DNA of 64,000 nt from Streptomyces sp. WP-1. Lineage in GTDB: Bacteria > Actinomycetota > Actinomycetes > Streptomycetales > Streptomycetaceae. The stretch lies in assembly GCF_030450125.1 (NCBI RefSeq), contig NZ_CP123923.1:3782001-3846000 (forward strand), given 5' to 3'. How positions within the stretch are numbered: position 1 is the stretch's first letter; each line of letters begins with the position of its first letter. Of this stretch, positions 36,635 through 45,449 are shown in pieces. Below the pieces are notes generated by a model, which saw nothing but the letters and a program-made list of their open reading frames with translations, made no database searches and was not told where the DNA came from. A program made the translations under genes and the position numbers.

Positions 36635-37986
36635 GCGCCGTCCTCGGGTCCGGCCGCCGGGGGTGCCACGGGGAGGAACACCGTCACCTCGTAGCCTCCC
36701 TCGGTCGTGCGGGCCGCCGTCATCTCGCCGGCCAGCATGGTGACACGCTCCCGCATGCCCGTGATGCCGTGCCCCGCGCCCGGTGACGGTTTCAGCAGGC
36801 TCGGCGCGGGCGGCGGGCCGTTGACCACGCGCAGGCCGAGGCCGCCGAGGACGTAGGAGACCTCCACCCGGGCGCTCGCCCCCGGCGCGTGCCGCAGGGC
36901 GTTGCTCAGCGCCTCCTGGACGATCCGGTAGGCGGACAGCTCCACCCCCTGCGGCAGTTCGCGCACCGCGCCGGTCACCGTCTTGTCCACGGTGAGCCCG
37001 GCCTCGCGGACGTTGGCGAGCAGCCGGTCCAGGTCGGCGAGCGTGGGCTGCGGGGCGTCCGGCGCCTCGTGGTCCTCCGCGCGCACCACCCCGAGGACCC
37101 GGCGCAGCTCGGTCAGGGCCGCCACCGCGTTCTCCCGGATGGTGACGAACGCCTTCTCCAGCTCCGGTGGCGGGTTCTCCACCCGGTAGGGCGCCGCCTC
37201 GGCCTGGATGGCGACCACCGACATGTGGTGGGCGACCACGTCGTGCAGCTCCCGCGCGATGGTGGTGCGCTCCTCCAGGAGGGTGCGGCGCGAGCGCTCG
37301 TGCTCGGTCACGGTCTGCTGCGCGGTCACCTCCAGGGCGGCCTCCTTGCGGACGTGCCGCACGGCGACCACCAGCAGGATCAGCGCGGACAGGAACATCA
37401 TCTGGGCCACGTCGTCGCGGGCGTACACATGGCCGAACAGGCTCGCGTCGAAGAAGCCGTACACACCGGTCAGCGCCCACATCCAGGCCGCCGTGCGGGG
37501 CCGGGTGCGGATCGCCACGACGGTGAGCACCACCAGGTGGGAGAAGAAACCGCCCGGCGTCCAGATGCCGCCCATCGGGTCGCCGGTGACGGCCCCGATG
37601 ACCGTGCACGCCGCGAGGGACAGCCAGAACGCCCCGGCCGGGCGGGCCAGGGTCAGCAGGACCGGTGCCAGGGTCAGCAGCGCGCAGACCAGGGCCGACG
37701 CGGTGAAGGTGCCGGCGCGGAACAGGTCGATCCACATCGCCAGCACACCGAGCAGGGCCACCGCGGTGTGCGGGGCCCAGACCGCGTACTCCCGCAGCCG
37801 GCCCGAACGGCGGCGCACGAGACGGCTGTCCGGGCCCAGCGGGGGCAGCGGCCGGTAGGCGAAGGCGTCGTGGAACAGGTCCTGCCGCAGCCCGGCGAGG
37901 GCATCCGCGGCCAGCCGGAGCTCCGGGCTGCGCGGGCGGCCGGACCCGAACGGCGGGGTCGGGCGCGGGGGCGTCGTCTCGGTCAC
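36631..37986 (-). CDS. NarL-type sensor histidine kinase
   Basis: The 451-residue membrane kinase has four or five N-terminal helices (about residues 75-220: HTAVALLGVLAMWIDLF, LVCALLTLAPVLLTLA, ALTGVYGFFDASLF and MMFLSALILLVVAVRHV), a HisKA_3 dimerisation domain with phospho-acceptor in IARELHDVVAHHMS, and an ATPase domain with QEALSNALRHAP (N box) and GAGHGITGMRERV (G box). There is no large extracellular loop, so the signal is probably in or near the membrane. GTG 37986 was taken as start; the ribosome site is weak. The response regulator is encoded immediately downstream. Confidence 0.93.
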   Translation of the reverse strand: MTETTPPRPTPPFGSGRPRSPELRLAADALAGLRQDLFHDAFAYRPLPPLGPDSRLVRRRSGRLREYAVWAPHTAVALLGVLAMWIDLFRAGTFTASALVCALLTLAPVLLTLARPAGAFWLSLAACTVIGAVTGDPMGGIWTPGGFFSHLVVLTVVAIRTRPRTAAWMWALTGVYGFFDASLFGHVYARDDVAQMMFLSALILLVVAVRHVRKEAALEVTAQQTVTEHERSRRTLLEERTTIARELHDVVAHHMSVVAIQAEAAPYRVENPPPELEKAFVTIRENAVAALTELRRVLGVVRAEDHEAPDAPQPTLADLDRLLANVREAGLTVDKTVTGAVRELPQGVELSAYRIVQEALSNALRHAPGASARVEVSYVLGGLGLRVVNGPPPAPSLLKPSPGAGHGITGMRERVTMLAGEMTAARTTEGGYEVTVFLPVAPPAAGPEDGA

Positions 37987-38060
37987 CCGGTCAACGGTAG
38001 GCGCCGGACGGGGGCCGGTCGTCAGCTTGGAGTCGGGTTCCCCGGTGTCCGTCTCAGGTA

Positions 38061-38243
38061 CTACCCGGGGCATACGGCCCTCACCGCGTCCCCGGCCGGC
38101 GTCCAGCCGACGGGAACTCTGCGGGAGGCCAGGGCGGTAACCAGGTGGGACCACACACCGCGGGAGTGGTCCGCCGCCCTGACCTCTTTCGGGTTCTCGG
38201 ACATCAGGACCGAGATCATCTCTCCCCCGGCAGGAAGGGACAC
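38061..38243 (-). CDS. possible small protein upstream of the histidine kinase
   Basis: In the 368-base gap before the kinase gene, a GTG at 38243 preceded five bases upstream by GAGGAGGG opens a 60-codon frame (VSLPAGGEMISVLMSENPKE at its start). The ribosome site is one of the best in this neighbourhood, but the product has no recognised domain and I cannot test conservation. It could be a real small protein, a leader peptide for the kinase operon, or chance. Confidence 0.35.
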   Translation of the reverse strand: MSLPAGGEMISVLMSENPKEVRAADHSRGVWSHLVTALASRRVPVGWTPAGDAVRAVCPG

Positions 38244-38354
38244 GGGGTCCCTCCTCGTAAGGGCCCACGCATGAGGTTTTCCCAGGGGGGTCCAGGTGAG
38301 CCGGGTGCGGACTCGTCCGAATGGTCCACCACGGGATCGATCACCTGGACGGCT

Positions 38355-39233
38355 TCACCAGGCCAGTTGGGCGATCTCCTCCGCGACCACCGCGCACGCG
38401 TCCGCCGACGGGTCGATCAGGGGGAAGTGGCCGACGTCCGCCAGCAGGGTCAGGCCCACCATCTCGCCCGCGGTCGCCGCGGCGTCCGCGTACGCCTCGG
38501 CGACCGCTTCCGGTACGACGAGGTCCGCGCGGCCCTGGACGACGGTGGTGGCGATGCCTGTCGGGAGGAGGAGGGCGGGGTCGGTGTACGGGCGGCGGTG
38601 CTCGAAGTGTTCGGGACCGCCCAGGAGTTGGAGGGAGGCGTGTTCGCAGACGGCCAGTCGCTCCGCGGTCGTGAAGTCGGCGATCGGGGCGAGGGCGACG
38701 ACGCCGCGCAGGGGGGCGGCCTCGGGCAGGCGCCAGGGGGAGTCGGCGGGCAGGAGGTGCCGGGCGGCGGCCCACAGCGCGAGGTGGCCGCCGGCGGAGT
38801 GGCCGGTGAGGACGGTGCGGCGGGCGTCGGCCCCCGGGAGCGCCGTACGGGCCAGGTCCGGGAGGGCGTCCAGGGCGGCGGCGACGTCCTCGAAGGTGTC
38901 GGGCCAGCGGCCGGCGGGCGGGGTGTCGCCCTCGGGCTCGCCGTCGCCGCCGCGGCGGTACTCGACGTTGGCCACGGCGAAGCCCCTGCGGGCCAGGAAG
39001 CCGGCGAAGGGGGTGACGTGGCGGCGGTCGTAGCGGGCGCGCCAGGCTCCGCCGTGCAGGACGACGACCAGCGGGGCCTCGGTGTCCCCCGCCGTGCGCG
39101 GGGCGTAGAAGTCGATCACCTGGTCGGGGTGGGTGCCGTAGGAGGCGGTGGCATCGGGGTCGACCGGGTCGTGCGAGAAGGCCGACTCCTCTTCGGCGGC
39201 GGCGCGGGCTGCTGCGGCGGCGTCGTCCGGCAT
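38355..39233 (-). CDS. alpha/beta hydrolase, candidate kynurenine formamidase
   Basis: The 292-residue hydrolase has the oxyanion motif HGGAW, the nucleophile GHSAGGH, the acid in VQGRADLVVPE and the catalytic histidine in DVGHFPLIDP. This HGGxW type includes kynurenine formamidases and esterases. It lies downstream of genes for tryptophan 2,3-dioxygenase and kynureninase on the same strand, so hydrolysis of N-formylkynurenine is the likely task. The 301-base gap to kynureninase means it may have its own promoter. ATG 39233 (MPDDAAAAARAAAEEE) is preceded by GAGAGG. Specificity is inferred from context only. Confidence 0.75.
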   Translation of the reverse strand: MPDDAAAAARAAAEEESAFSHDPVDPDATASYGTHPDQVIDFYAPRTAGDTEAPLVVVLHGGAWRARYDRRHVTPFAGFLARRGFAVANVEYRRGGDGEPEGDTPPAGRWPDTFEDVAAALDALPDLARTALPGADARRTVLTGHSAGGHLALWAAARHLLPADSPWRLPEAAPLRGVVALAPIADFTTAERLAVCEHASLQLLGGPEHFEHRRPYTDPALLLPTGIATTVVQGRADLVVPEAVAEAYADAAATAGEMVGLTLLADVGHFPLIDPSADACAVVAEEIAQLAW

Positions 39234-39400
39234 GCTCCAACCTCTCAACGACGGGACGTTTCTTGGTTCGGCGGACCAGGTGGGGGTCTTCGTCGGCCGT
39301 TGGCGGGGAACGGTATCAGGCGTGTGACGTGCGGCTACGTGGGGTCCGGGGGTGGGGGACGGGGGGTGGGGGACGGGTCGCTCGCCCCACGCCGGCCAGC

Positions 39401-39435
39401 CGCCCCGAAGGGGCGCGGGGAACCGCGCGACCAGC
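39401..39435. repeat. Streptomyces dispersed intergenic repeat with double hairpin
   Basis: CGCCCC/GAA/GGGGCG (39401-39415) is followed by GCGCGG/GGAA/CCGCGC (39413-39428) and ACCAGCCACGG. This arrangement of a CCCCGAAGGGG stem, GCGCGGGGAAC and GCGACCAGCC is one I know as a frequently repeated intergenic sequence in Streptomyces genomes. It lies in the 301-base gap after kynureninase and may serve as a terminator. The remainder of the gap shows no gene. Confidence 0.6.
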
Positions 39436-39534
39436 CACGGCGCACCCGCGCACCGCACTCGGCGCCCGGCGCCCGAACCCCGCCCACCCCCATCCGACGA
39501 CGCCGCCGGACCGGAGCGGACGGGGCCCCCGGGA

Positions 39535-40716
39535 TTACCTCAGCACCGCCCCCAGCACCCTCGCCGCCCGCTCCGCCTCCGCGAAGCTCGTGTACAGCGG
39601 GGTGAAGCCGAAGCGGAGGACGTCCGGCGGGCGGAAGTCGCCCACGACGCCCGCCTCGATCAGCCGCTTCATGACGTCACCGGCGTTCTCGCAGCGCAGG
39701 GACACCTGGCTGCCCCGCTCGCCGTGGGCGGTCGGCGTCACGGACTCCACCCGGTCCCCGGCGTACCGGGCCACGCACGACAGGAAGAAGTCCGTCAGCG
39801 CGAGCGACTTCGCGCGGACCGCGTCGATGCCCACGCCCTCCCAGACCTCCAGCGCCGCCTCCAGCGACAGCATGGAGAGGATGTCCGGCGTACCGACACG
39901 GCCGCGCACCGCGCCCGGCGCCGGATCGTACGACGGCCTCATCCCGAAGGGCTCCGCGTGGGAGTTCCAGCCGGGCAGCGGGGAGTCGAAGCGTGGCTGG
40001 AGTTCGCGGCGGACGTACAGGAACGCCGGTGAACCGGGGCCGCCGTTCAGGTACTTGTACGTGCAGCCGACGGCGAGATCGACCCCGTGCTCGTCGAGCC
40101 CCACCGGCAGCGCGCCCGCGCTGTGGCACAGGTCCCACACCGCGAGCGCGCCCGCCGCGTGGATGGCCGCGGTGAGCGCGGGCAGGTCGTGCAGCCGCCC
40201 GGTGCGGTAGTCGACGTGGTTGAGCAGCACCGCCGCCGTGCGGGGCCCGAGCGCGTCCGGCACCTCGGCGGGCGTCAGCGCGCGCAGCGTGTGCCCGGTC
40301 AGGCGTGCCGCCGACTGCGCGATGTAGCCGTCCGTGGGGAACGTGGTGGCGTCCACCAGGATCTCGGTGCGCCCCTGACCCGCCATCCGGGCCGCGGCCA
40401 CGACCGCCTTGAACACGTTGACGCTGGTGGAGTCGCCGACCACGATCTGCCCCGGCGCCGCCCCGACCAGCGGAGCGATCCGGTCGCCGATCCGCTCGGG
40501 CGCGGTCCACCAGCCGCTCTCCTCCCAGGAGCGGATCCGCAGCTCGCCCCACTCACGGCGCACCACGTCCGCGATCCGGTCCGGGACATGCGCGGGCAGC
40601 GCGCCCAGCGAGTTGCCGTCGAGGTAGACGACGTCGTCGAGGACGAAGCGGGAGCGCACCGGCGCCAGCGCGTCCGCCGCGTCCAGCTCCTTGGCCCGCG
40701 AGGTGAGTTCAGACAT
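39535..40716 (-). CDS. kynU: kynureninase
   Basis: Kynureninase splits kynurenine into anthranilate and alanine. The 393-residue PLP enzyme has the N-terminal YLDGNSLGALP motif, GDSTSVNVFKAVVAAARM for cofactor phosphate binding, AVWDLCHSAGALPV with the cofactor aspartate, and the Schiff-base lysine in CTYKYLNGGPGSP. The ATG at 40716 overlaps the end of the tryptophan dioxygenase gene by eight bases, so the two are translationally coupled. The resulting anthranilate can feed tryptophan recycling or secondary metabolites. Confidence 0.95.
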   Translation of the reverse strand: MSELTSRAKELDAADALAPVRSRFVLDDVVYLDGNSLGALPAHVPDRIADVVRREWGELRIRSWEESGWWTAPERIGDRIAPLVGAAPGQIVVGDSTSVNVFKAVVAAARMAGQGRTEILVDATTFPTDGYIAQSAARLTGHTLRALTPAEVPDALGPRTAAVLLNHVDYRTGRLHDLPALTAAIHAAGALAVWDLCHSAGALPVGLDEHGVDLAVGCTYKYLNGGPGSPAFLYVRRELQPRFDSPLPGWNSHAEPFGMRPSYDPAPGAVRGRVGTPDILSMLSLEAALEVWEGVGIDAVRAKSLALTDFFLSCVARYAGDRVESVTPTAHGERGSQVSLRCENAGDVMKRLIEAGVVGDFRPPDVLRFGFTPLYTSFAEAERAARVLGAVLR

Positions 40717-41554
40717 AGGACCGGGCCGTCCACAGCTCGGGGAACACGTTCTTGCGGGCGCGCTTCTCCAGCCAGGCCACCCCGGCGGAGCCGCCGGTGC
40801 CGGTCTTGGAGCCCATCGCGCGGCGGGTGGCGACCAGATGGTCGTTGCGCCAGCGCCACACCAGCTCGGCCACGTCGGTCAACGCCTCGCCGAGACGGAC
40901 GAGTTCGCCGTCCTGGGCGCCGGAGTAGACCTCGGCCCAGACCTGTTCGACGGCGGGGACGGGCTCATGGCGCTGGGAGACGTCCCGGGACAGGACCTCG
41001 TCCGGGATCGCGTGGCCCCGGCGGGCCAGCAGCCGCAGCACCTCGTCGTAGAGGCTGGGCTCGTGCAGCGCCTTCTCCAGTTCCGCGTGCGCGCGGGGGG
41101 CACCGCGGTGCGGGACGAGCATGGACGCGGACTTCTCGCCGAGCAGGAACTCCAGGCGCCGGTACATCGCCGACTGGAAGCCGGAGCCCTCGCCGAGGGC
41201 GGCGCGGTAGGAGTTGAACTGGGCGGGGGTGAGACCGGCGAGCGGGGTCCAGGAGGCGTTCAGGGCCTCCAGCTCGCGCACGGAGCGCTTCAGCGCGGCG
41301 ATCGCCGTGGGGACGTCGTCCGAGCGCAGCGCCTTCGCGGCGGTCTCCCACTCGTGCACGAGCACCGTGAACCACAGCTCCATCACCTGGGTGGTGACCA
41401 GGAAGACCATCTCGCCGGGGTCGTCGGAGAGGGTGTGCTGGAGGTGGGTGAGCAGGTCCGCGCGGACGTAGTCCTCGTACGGCGTCGTGCCGGCGAAGTC
41501 GAGATGCGGGGTCTCGGGCTCAGCGGCCTCGTGGGGGTGAGCCTGTTGGGACAT
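40709..41554 (-). CDS. kynA: tryptophan 2,3-dioxygenase
   Basis: This heme enzyme opens the indole ring of tryptophan to give N-formylkynurenine. The 281-residue protein has TPYEDYVRADLLTHLQHTLS, the QVMELWFTVLVHEW helix, FQSAMYRRLEFLLG with the substrate-binding Phe/Tyr/Arg cluster, and the distal region RWRNDHLVATRRAMGSKTGTGGS, whose His is the expected heme ligand (segments quoted separately here). Length is normal. It is the first gene of the kynurenine operon; kynureninase overlaps it by eight bases. Confidence 0.95.
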   Translation of the reverse strand: MSQQAHPHEAAEPETPHLDFAGTTPYEDYVRADLLTHLQHTLSDDPGEMVFLVTTQVMELWFTVLVHEWETAAKALRSDDVPTAIAALKRSVRELEALNASWTPLAGLTPAQFNSYRAALGEGSGFQSAMYRRLEFLLGEKSASMLVPHRGAPRAHAELEKALHEPSLYDEVLRLLARRGHAIPDEVLSRDVSQRHEPVPAVEQVWAEVYSGAQDGELVRLGEALTDVAELVWRWRNDHLVATRRAMGSKTGTGGSAGVAWLEKRARKNVFPELWTARSYV

Positions 41555-41659
41555 CGCTGTCTCCTGTTGTTGCTACGGGTAGCGGTCCGCCCCTGCCGAT
41601 GCCGGCACGGGGGCCCCGGTCCCCACTCGCATCCTCCGCAATCACCCCCGGTACGGCAA

Positions 41660-41683
41660 GGCCCGCCTGTTGCCAGACGGGCC
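41660..41683 (-). terminator. hairpin after the DUF3151 gene
   Basis: GGCCCG pairs with CGGGCC and, beyond one mismatch, CTG with CAG, over a TTGC loop. It lies 22 bases past the DUF3151 stop and before the tryptophan dioxygenase gene. Confidence 0.55.
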
Positions 41684-41704
41684 ACACAGGTGACGCGCGG
41701 TGTC

Positions 41705-42118
41705 TCAGCCGAGGGTCGACGCCGCGGTGGGCGAGGAGTCCTTCAGGAACTGGGCGCAGCGCTCGTACTCCTCCTGTTCGCCGATGGCCTGGGCGGCGCG
41801 GGCGAGGGCGTGCAGGGCGCGCAGGAAGCCGCGGTTGGGCTCGTGCTCCCAGGGCACGGGACCGTGGCCCTTCCAGCCGCTGCGGCGCAGGGAGTCGAGG
41901 CCGCGGTGGTAGCCCGTACGGGCGTAGGCGTACGACTCCACGACGGAGCCGCGCTCGAAGGCGTCGTCGGCGAGCTGCGCCCACGCGAGGGAGGAGGTGG
42001 GGTGCTGCGCGGCGACGTCCGCCGGCGCGGTGCCCTGGGCCAGCTGCTCACGGGGTTCCGGGTCATCGGGGAGGTGGGTCGGGGGCGGCCCGCCGAGCAG
42101 GTTCTCGTGAATGGTCAT
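41705..42118 (-). CDS. DUF3151-family protein
   Basis: The 137-residue soluble protein matches the actinobacterial DUF3151 family: it opens MTIHENLLGGPPPTHLPDDP, continues with SSLAWAQLADDAFERGSVVE and YAYARTGYHRGLDSLRRSGW, and has a helical C-terminus (RALHALARAAQAIGEQEEYE). The helix pairs resemble TPR-like repeats. No function is known. ATG 42118 is the conserved start. It follows the MFS gene by 53 bases on the same strand. Confidence 0.85.
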   Translation of the reverse strand: MTIHENLLGGPPPTHLPDDPEPREQLAQGTAPADVAAQHPTSSLAWAQLADDAFERGSVVESYAYARTGYHRGLDSLRRSGWKGHGPVPWEHEPNRGFLRALHALARAAQAIGEQEEYERCAQFLKDSSPTAASTLG

Positions 42119-42171
42119 GGGTTCAGTCTCGCGTACCGGCGTCCACGTCCGGCAGAACCCCTGGGGGGTGG

Positions 42172-43632
42172 CTACGAACCGGCCCGCTCCCCCTCCAGCG
42201 GAGGCGCCGTCAGCGAGCAGTGCGTATGCCGCTCCGGGTGCCGGCATTCCGGCGTCGGGCGTCCCGTGACCAGGAAGAACGCGAGGATCGAGCCCAGCAC
42301 CAGCACCCCCGCGCAGATCGGCATCGCCCGGTTGAACGAGGCGTCGAAGGCCGGCGCGGAGCGGTACGCGTCCGCGCCCATCCCGGCCAGCAGCGGCAGC
42401 GCCGCCACCGCCACCAGGCCCGCCGCCCGGGCCGCCGCGTTGTTGATGCCGCTGGCGACGCCCGCGCGGGCGGTGTCGACGGAGGCGAGGACCGTGGCGG
42501 TGAGGGGGGCGACGAGGGTGACCATCCCGGCGCCCATGACCAGCAGCGCGGGCAGCACGTCGGTGAGATAGCTCGCCCCCGGGCCGACGCGCAGCATCAG
42601 CAGCATCGCGGCCGCGCACAGCAGCGGCCCGACGGTGAGCGGCAGCCGGGGGCCCGTGCGGTCGGCCAGCGCGCCCGAGGCGGAGGAGAACAGCAGCATC
42701 AGGATGGTGGTCGGCAGCAGCGCCGTCCCCGCGACCAGCGGCGACCAGCCGACCGCCACCTGCAACTGGAGCGCGGTGAGGAAGAAGAAGCCGCCGAAGG
42801 CCGCGTACACGCACAGCGTGACCAGGTTGACCGCCGTGAACTGCCGTGAGGCGAAGACGTCCGGCGGCAGCATGGGGTCGGGCCGGTGCCGTTCGACGTA
42901 CACGAACGCGGCCGCCGCGGCGAGCCCGAGCACCGCGCTCACCACCACCGCGGCCGTGCCCGCCCGCGCCTCGATCAGCGCGTACGTCAGCAGCGCCAGC
43001 GACAGCGCGCCCAGCACCGCGCCGAGGACGTCGAAGCGGCCGTGGGCGCCCTCGTCGGCCGACTCCGGGACATGGCGCAGGGCCACCGGCACGCAGAGCA
43101 GGGCGAGCGGCACATTGAGCAGGAACACCCAGCGCCAGCCGGGCCCGGAGACCAGCCAGCCGCCCAGGAAGGGGCCGACCGCCGCGCCGATCCCGCCGAA
43201 CCCGGACCACAGGCCGACGGCCCGGCTGCGGTCGTCGGGGTGGAAGGACGCCTGGATCAGCGCGAGCGAGCCGGGGGTGAGCAGTGCCCCGCCGACGCCC
43301 TGGAGGGCGCGGGCCACGATCAGCAGCACGGAGTTCGGCGCGATGCCGCACAGCAGGGAGGCGGTGGCGAACCAGACCACCCCGAGCACGAAGATCCGGC
43401 GGCGGCCGTAGCGGTCGCCGAGGGAGCCGCCGAGCAGGATCAGCCCGGCCAGCGTGACCATGTACGCGTTCACGGTCCACTGGAGGGCGCCGAGGCTCGC
43501 GTTCAGATCGCGGCCGATGCGGGGCAGCGCCACATTGACGACGGTCGAGTCCAGCAGGGCCATGCTGGAGCCGAGCACCGTGGTGAGCAGGATCCACGTA
43601 CCCCGGGACGAGCCGATCCGGACTTCGGGCAT
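42172..43632 (-). CDS. MFS drug exporter, EmrB/QacA (DHA2) type
   Basis: The 486-residue protein has fourteen predicted helices and DHA2 signatures: LDSTVVNVALPRIGRDL in helix 1 (motif D1), LGDRYGRRRIFVLG (motif A) and the helix-5 antiporter motif C region GLWSGFGGIGAAVGPFLGGW, quoted in part. It exports small hydrophobic compounds in exchange for protons; the substrate is unknown. The C-terminal tail has two cysteines and two histidines (ECRHPERHTHC). ATG 43632 follows GGGGG. No regulator gene adjoins it. Confidence 0.9.
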   Translation of the reverse strand: MPEVRIGSSRGTWILLTTVLGSSMALLDSTVVNVALPRIGRDLNASLGALQWTVNAYMVTLAGLILLGGSLGDRYGRRRIFVLGVVWFATASLLCGIAPNSVLLIVARALQGVGGALLTPGSLALIQASFHPDDRSRAVGLWSGFGGIGAAVGPFLGGWLVSGPGWRWVFLLNVPLALLCVPVALRHVPESADEGAHGRFDVLGAVLGALSLALLTYALIEARAGTAAVVVSAVLGLAAAAAFVYVERHRPDPMLPPDVFASRQFTAVNLVTLCVYAAFGGFFFLTALQLQVAVGWSPLVAGTALLPTTILMLLFSSASGALADRTGPRLPLTVGPLLCAAAMLLMLRVGPGASYLTDVLPALLVMGAGMVTLVAPLTATVLASVDTARAGVASGINNAAARAAGLVAVAALPLLAGMGADAYRSAPAFDASFNRAMPICAGVLVLGSILAFFLVTGRPTPECRHPERHTHCSLTAPPLEGERAGS

Positions 43633-43638
43633 GCCCCC

Positions 43639-43691
43639 ACATATACAGCGAGACGGCGGCCCCGGCACATACAGCGGACGGCGGCCCCGGC
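43639..43691. repeat. direct repeat of about 25 bp upstream of the MFS gene
   Basis: ACATATACAGCGAGACGGCG plus CGGCCCCGGC is followed at once by ACATACAGCGGACGGCGGCC plus CCGGC, a tandem duplication with three bases difference. It sits directly upstream of the MFS start, where duplicated operators would lie. Confidence 0.45.
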
Positions 43692-43706
43692 GGCCCGAAA
43701 GCCGCC
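43689..43706 (-). terminator. short hairpin after fba
   Basis: GGCGGC pairs with GCCGCC over a six-base CCGAAA loop, 29 bases beyond the fba stop. It is the only obvious structure between fba and the MFS gene. Confidence 0.4.
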
Positions 43707-43734
43707 AGGTCCGCCGTGCACGGCGCCCGAGCGC

Positions 43735-44757
43735 TTACTTGATCTTGTTGCCCGCGGAGCGCAGGTGCCGCGTGGCCTCCACGACGCGCGCGGCCATGCC
43801 GGCCTCGGCCAGCTTGCCCCAGGTGCGCGGGTCGTAGGACTTCTTGTCGCCGACCTCGCCGTCGACCTTCAGGACGCCGTCGTAGTTGGCGAACATGTGG
43901 CCGGCGACGGGGCGGGTGAAGGCGTACTGGGTGTCGGTGTCCAGGTTCATCTTCACCACGCCGTTCTCCAGCGCCGTGCGGATCTCCTCCTCGCTGGAGC
44001 CGGAGCCGCCGTGGAAGACGAAGTCGAACGGGGACTCCTTGCCGAACCGCGCGGCCACGCCCTCGTTGAGCTCCTTCAGCAGCTCGGGGCGGAGCACGAC
44101 GTTGCCCGGCTTGTACACGCCGTGCACATTGCCGAAGGACGCGGCCAGCAGGTAGCGGCCCTTCTCGCCGAGGCCGAGCGCCTCCGCCGTACGGATCGCG
44201 TCGTCGACCGTGGTGTACAGGGAGTCGTTGATCTCGTGCGAGACGCCGTCCTCCTCGCCGCCGGTCGGGGTGATCTCCACCTCCAGGATGATCCGGGCGG
44301 CGCGGGCCTGCTCCAGCAGCTCCTGCGCGATCTCCAGGTTGTCCGCGAGGGTCTCGGCGGAGCCGTCCCACATGTGCGACTGGAACAGCGGGCCGAGACC
44401 GGCGTCGACGCGCTTCTTGGACAGGGCGATCAGCGGACGGACGTACCCGTCGAGCTTGTCCTTCGGGCAGTGGTCGGTGTGCAGCGCGATGTTGACCGGG
44501 TACTTCTCCGCGACGATGTGCGCGAACTCGGCGAGCGCGACCGCGCCGGTCACCATGTCCTTGCTGTACTGGCCACCGAGGAACTCGGCGCCACCGGTCG
44601 AGATCTGGACGATGCCGTCGCTCTCCGCCTCCGCGAAGCCGCGCAGCGCGGCGTGCAGGGTCTGGCTGGAGGTGACGTTGATGGCCGGGTAGGCGAACTT
44701 GCCTGCCTTCGCCCGGTCGAGCATCTCGGCGTAGACCTCGGGAGTTGCGATGGGCAT
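43735..44757 (-). CDS. fba: fructose-bisphosphate aldolase, class II
   Basis: This zinc-dependent glycolytic and gluconeogenic enzyme interconverts fructose 1,6-bisphosphate and two triose phosphates. The 340-residue protein has the class II signatures NIALHTDHCPKDKLDGYV with the catalytic Asp and zinc His, EVEITPTGGEEDGV, a metal-binding His in FGNVHGVY and a further His in FDFVFHGGSGS. ATG 44757 starts MPIATPEVYAEMLDRAK. It follows pyrE on the same strand after 134 bases, as I recall for S. coelicolor. Confidence 0.97.
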   Translation of the reverse strand: MPIATPEVYAEMLDRAKAGKFAYPAINVTSSQTLHAALRGFAEAESDGIVQISTGGAEFLGGQYSKDMVTGAVALAEFAHIVAEKYPVNIALHTDHCPKDKLDGYVRPLIALSKKRVDAGLGPLFQSHMWDGSAETLADNLEIAQELLEQARAARIILEVEITPTGGEEDGVSHEINDSLYTTVDDAIRTAEALGLGEKGRYLLAASFGNVHGVYKPGNVVLRPELLKELNEGVAARFGKESPFDFVFHGGSGSSEEEIRTALENGVVKMNLDTDTQYAFTRPVAGHMFANYDGVLKVDGEVGDKKSYDPRTWGKLAEAGMAARVVEATRHLRSAGNKIK

Positions 44758-44891
44758 CTGTCCGCTCCTTGTGTTGCGGGTGGGTTCTGCGTACGGCCCT
44801 GGACCTGGTGGGTGACGTCGTCGTCGGTCCCCCATCCTTCCAGACGGCGGGTGACGCACGACGCCCCCCAAGTCCAGGTCACACGGGAGTG

Positions 44892-45440
44892 TCAGTCCAG
44901 ACCCAGTTCATCCTTCGAGAAGGCGAAACGGTACGGCACCCCCGCGCCGGCCTCGATCTTCTCGGCGGCGCCGGTCGCGCGGTCCACGATGGTCGCGACG
45001 GCGACGACCTCGGCACCGGCCTCGCGCACCGCCTCCACGGCGGTGAGCGGGGAACCGCCGGTGGTGGAGGTGTCCTCGACCACCACGACCCGGCGGCCCC
45101 GGATCTCCGGGCCCTCGACCCTGCGCTGCATGCCGTGCGCCTTGGCGGCCTTGCGGACCACGAAGGCGTCCAGCCGGCGCCCGCGCGCGGCGGCCGCGTG
45201 CAGCATGGCGGCCGCGACCGGGTCGGCGCCCATGGTGAGCCCGCCCACCGCGTCGAACTCCAGGTCCTCGGTGAGGTCCAGCAGCACCTGGCCGACCAGC
45301 GGGGCGGCCTCGCCGTCCAGGGTGACGCGGCGCAGGTCGACGTAGTAGTCGGCCTCCAGACCCGAGGAGAGGGTCACCTTGCCGTGCACCACGGCCTTGT
45401 CCTTGATCTGCTGAAGCAGCTCAGCCCGTACATCGCTCAT
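44892..45440 (-). CDS. pyrE: orotate phosphoribosyltransferase
   Basis: PyrE transfers a ribose phosphate from PRPP to orotate in pyrimidine synthesis. The 182-residue protein is full length, with the orotate region KVTLSSGLEADYYVDLRRVT and the PRPP-binding VVVVEDTSTTGGSPLTAVEA loop. ATG 45440 begins MSDVRAELLQQIKDKAVVHG. The epimerase gene ends nine bases upstream, so the two are in one operon, an association whose logic is not obvious. Confidence 0.95.
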   Translation of the reverse strand: MSDVRAELLQQIKDKAVVHGKVTLSSGLEADYYVDLRRVTLDGEAAPLVGQVLLDLTEDLEFDAVGGLTMGADPVAAAMLHAAAARGRRLDAFVVRKAAKAHGMQRRVEGPEIRGRRVVVVEDTSTTGGSPLTAVEAVREAGAEVVAVATIVDRATGAAEKIEAGAGVPYRFAFSKDELGLD

Positions 45441-45449
45441 GCGGCCAGC

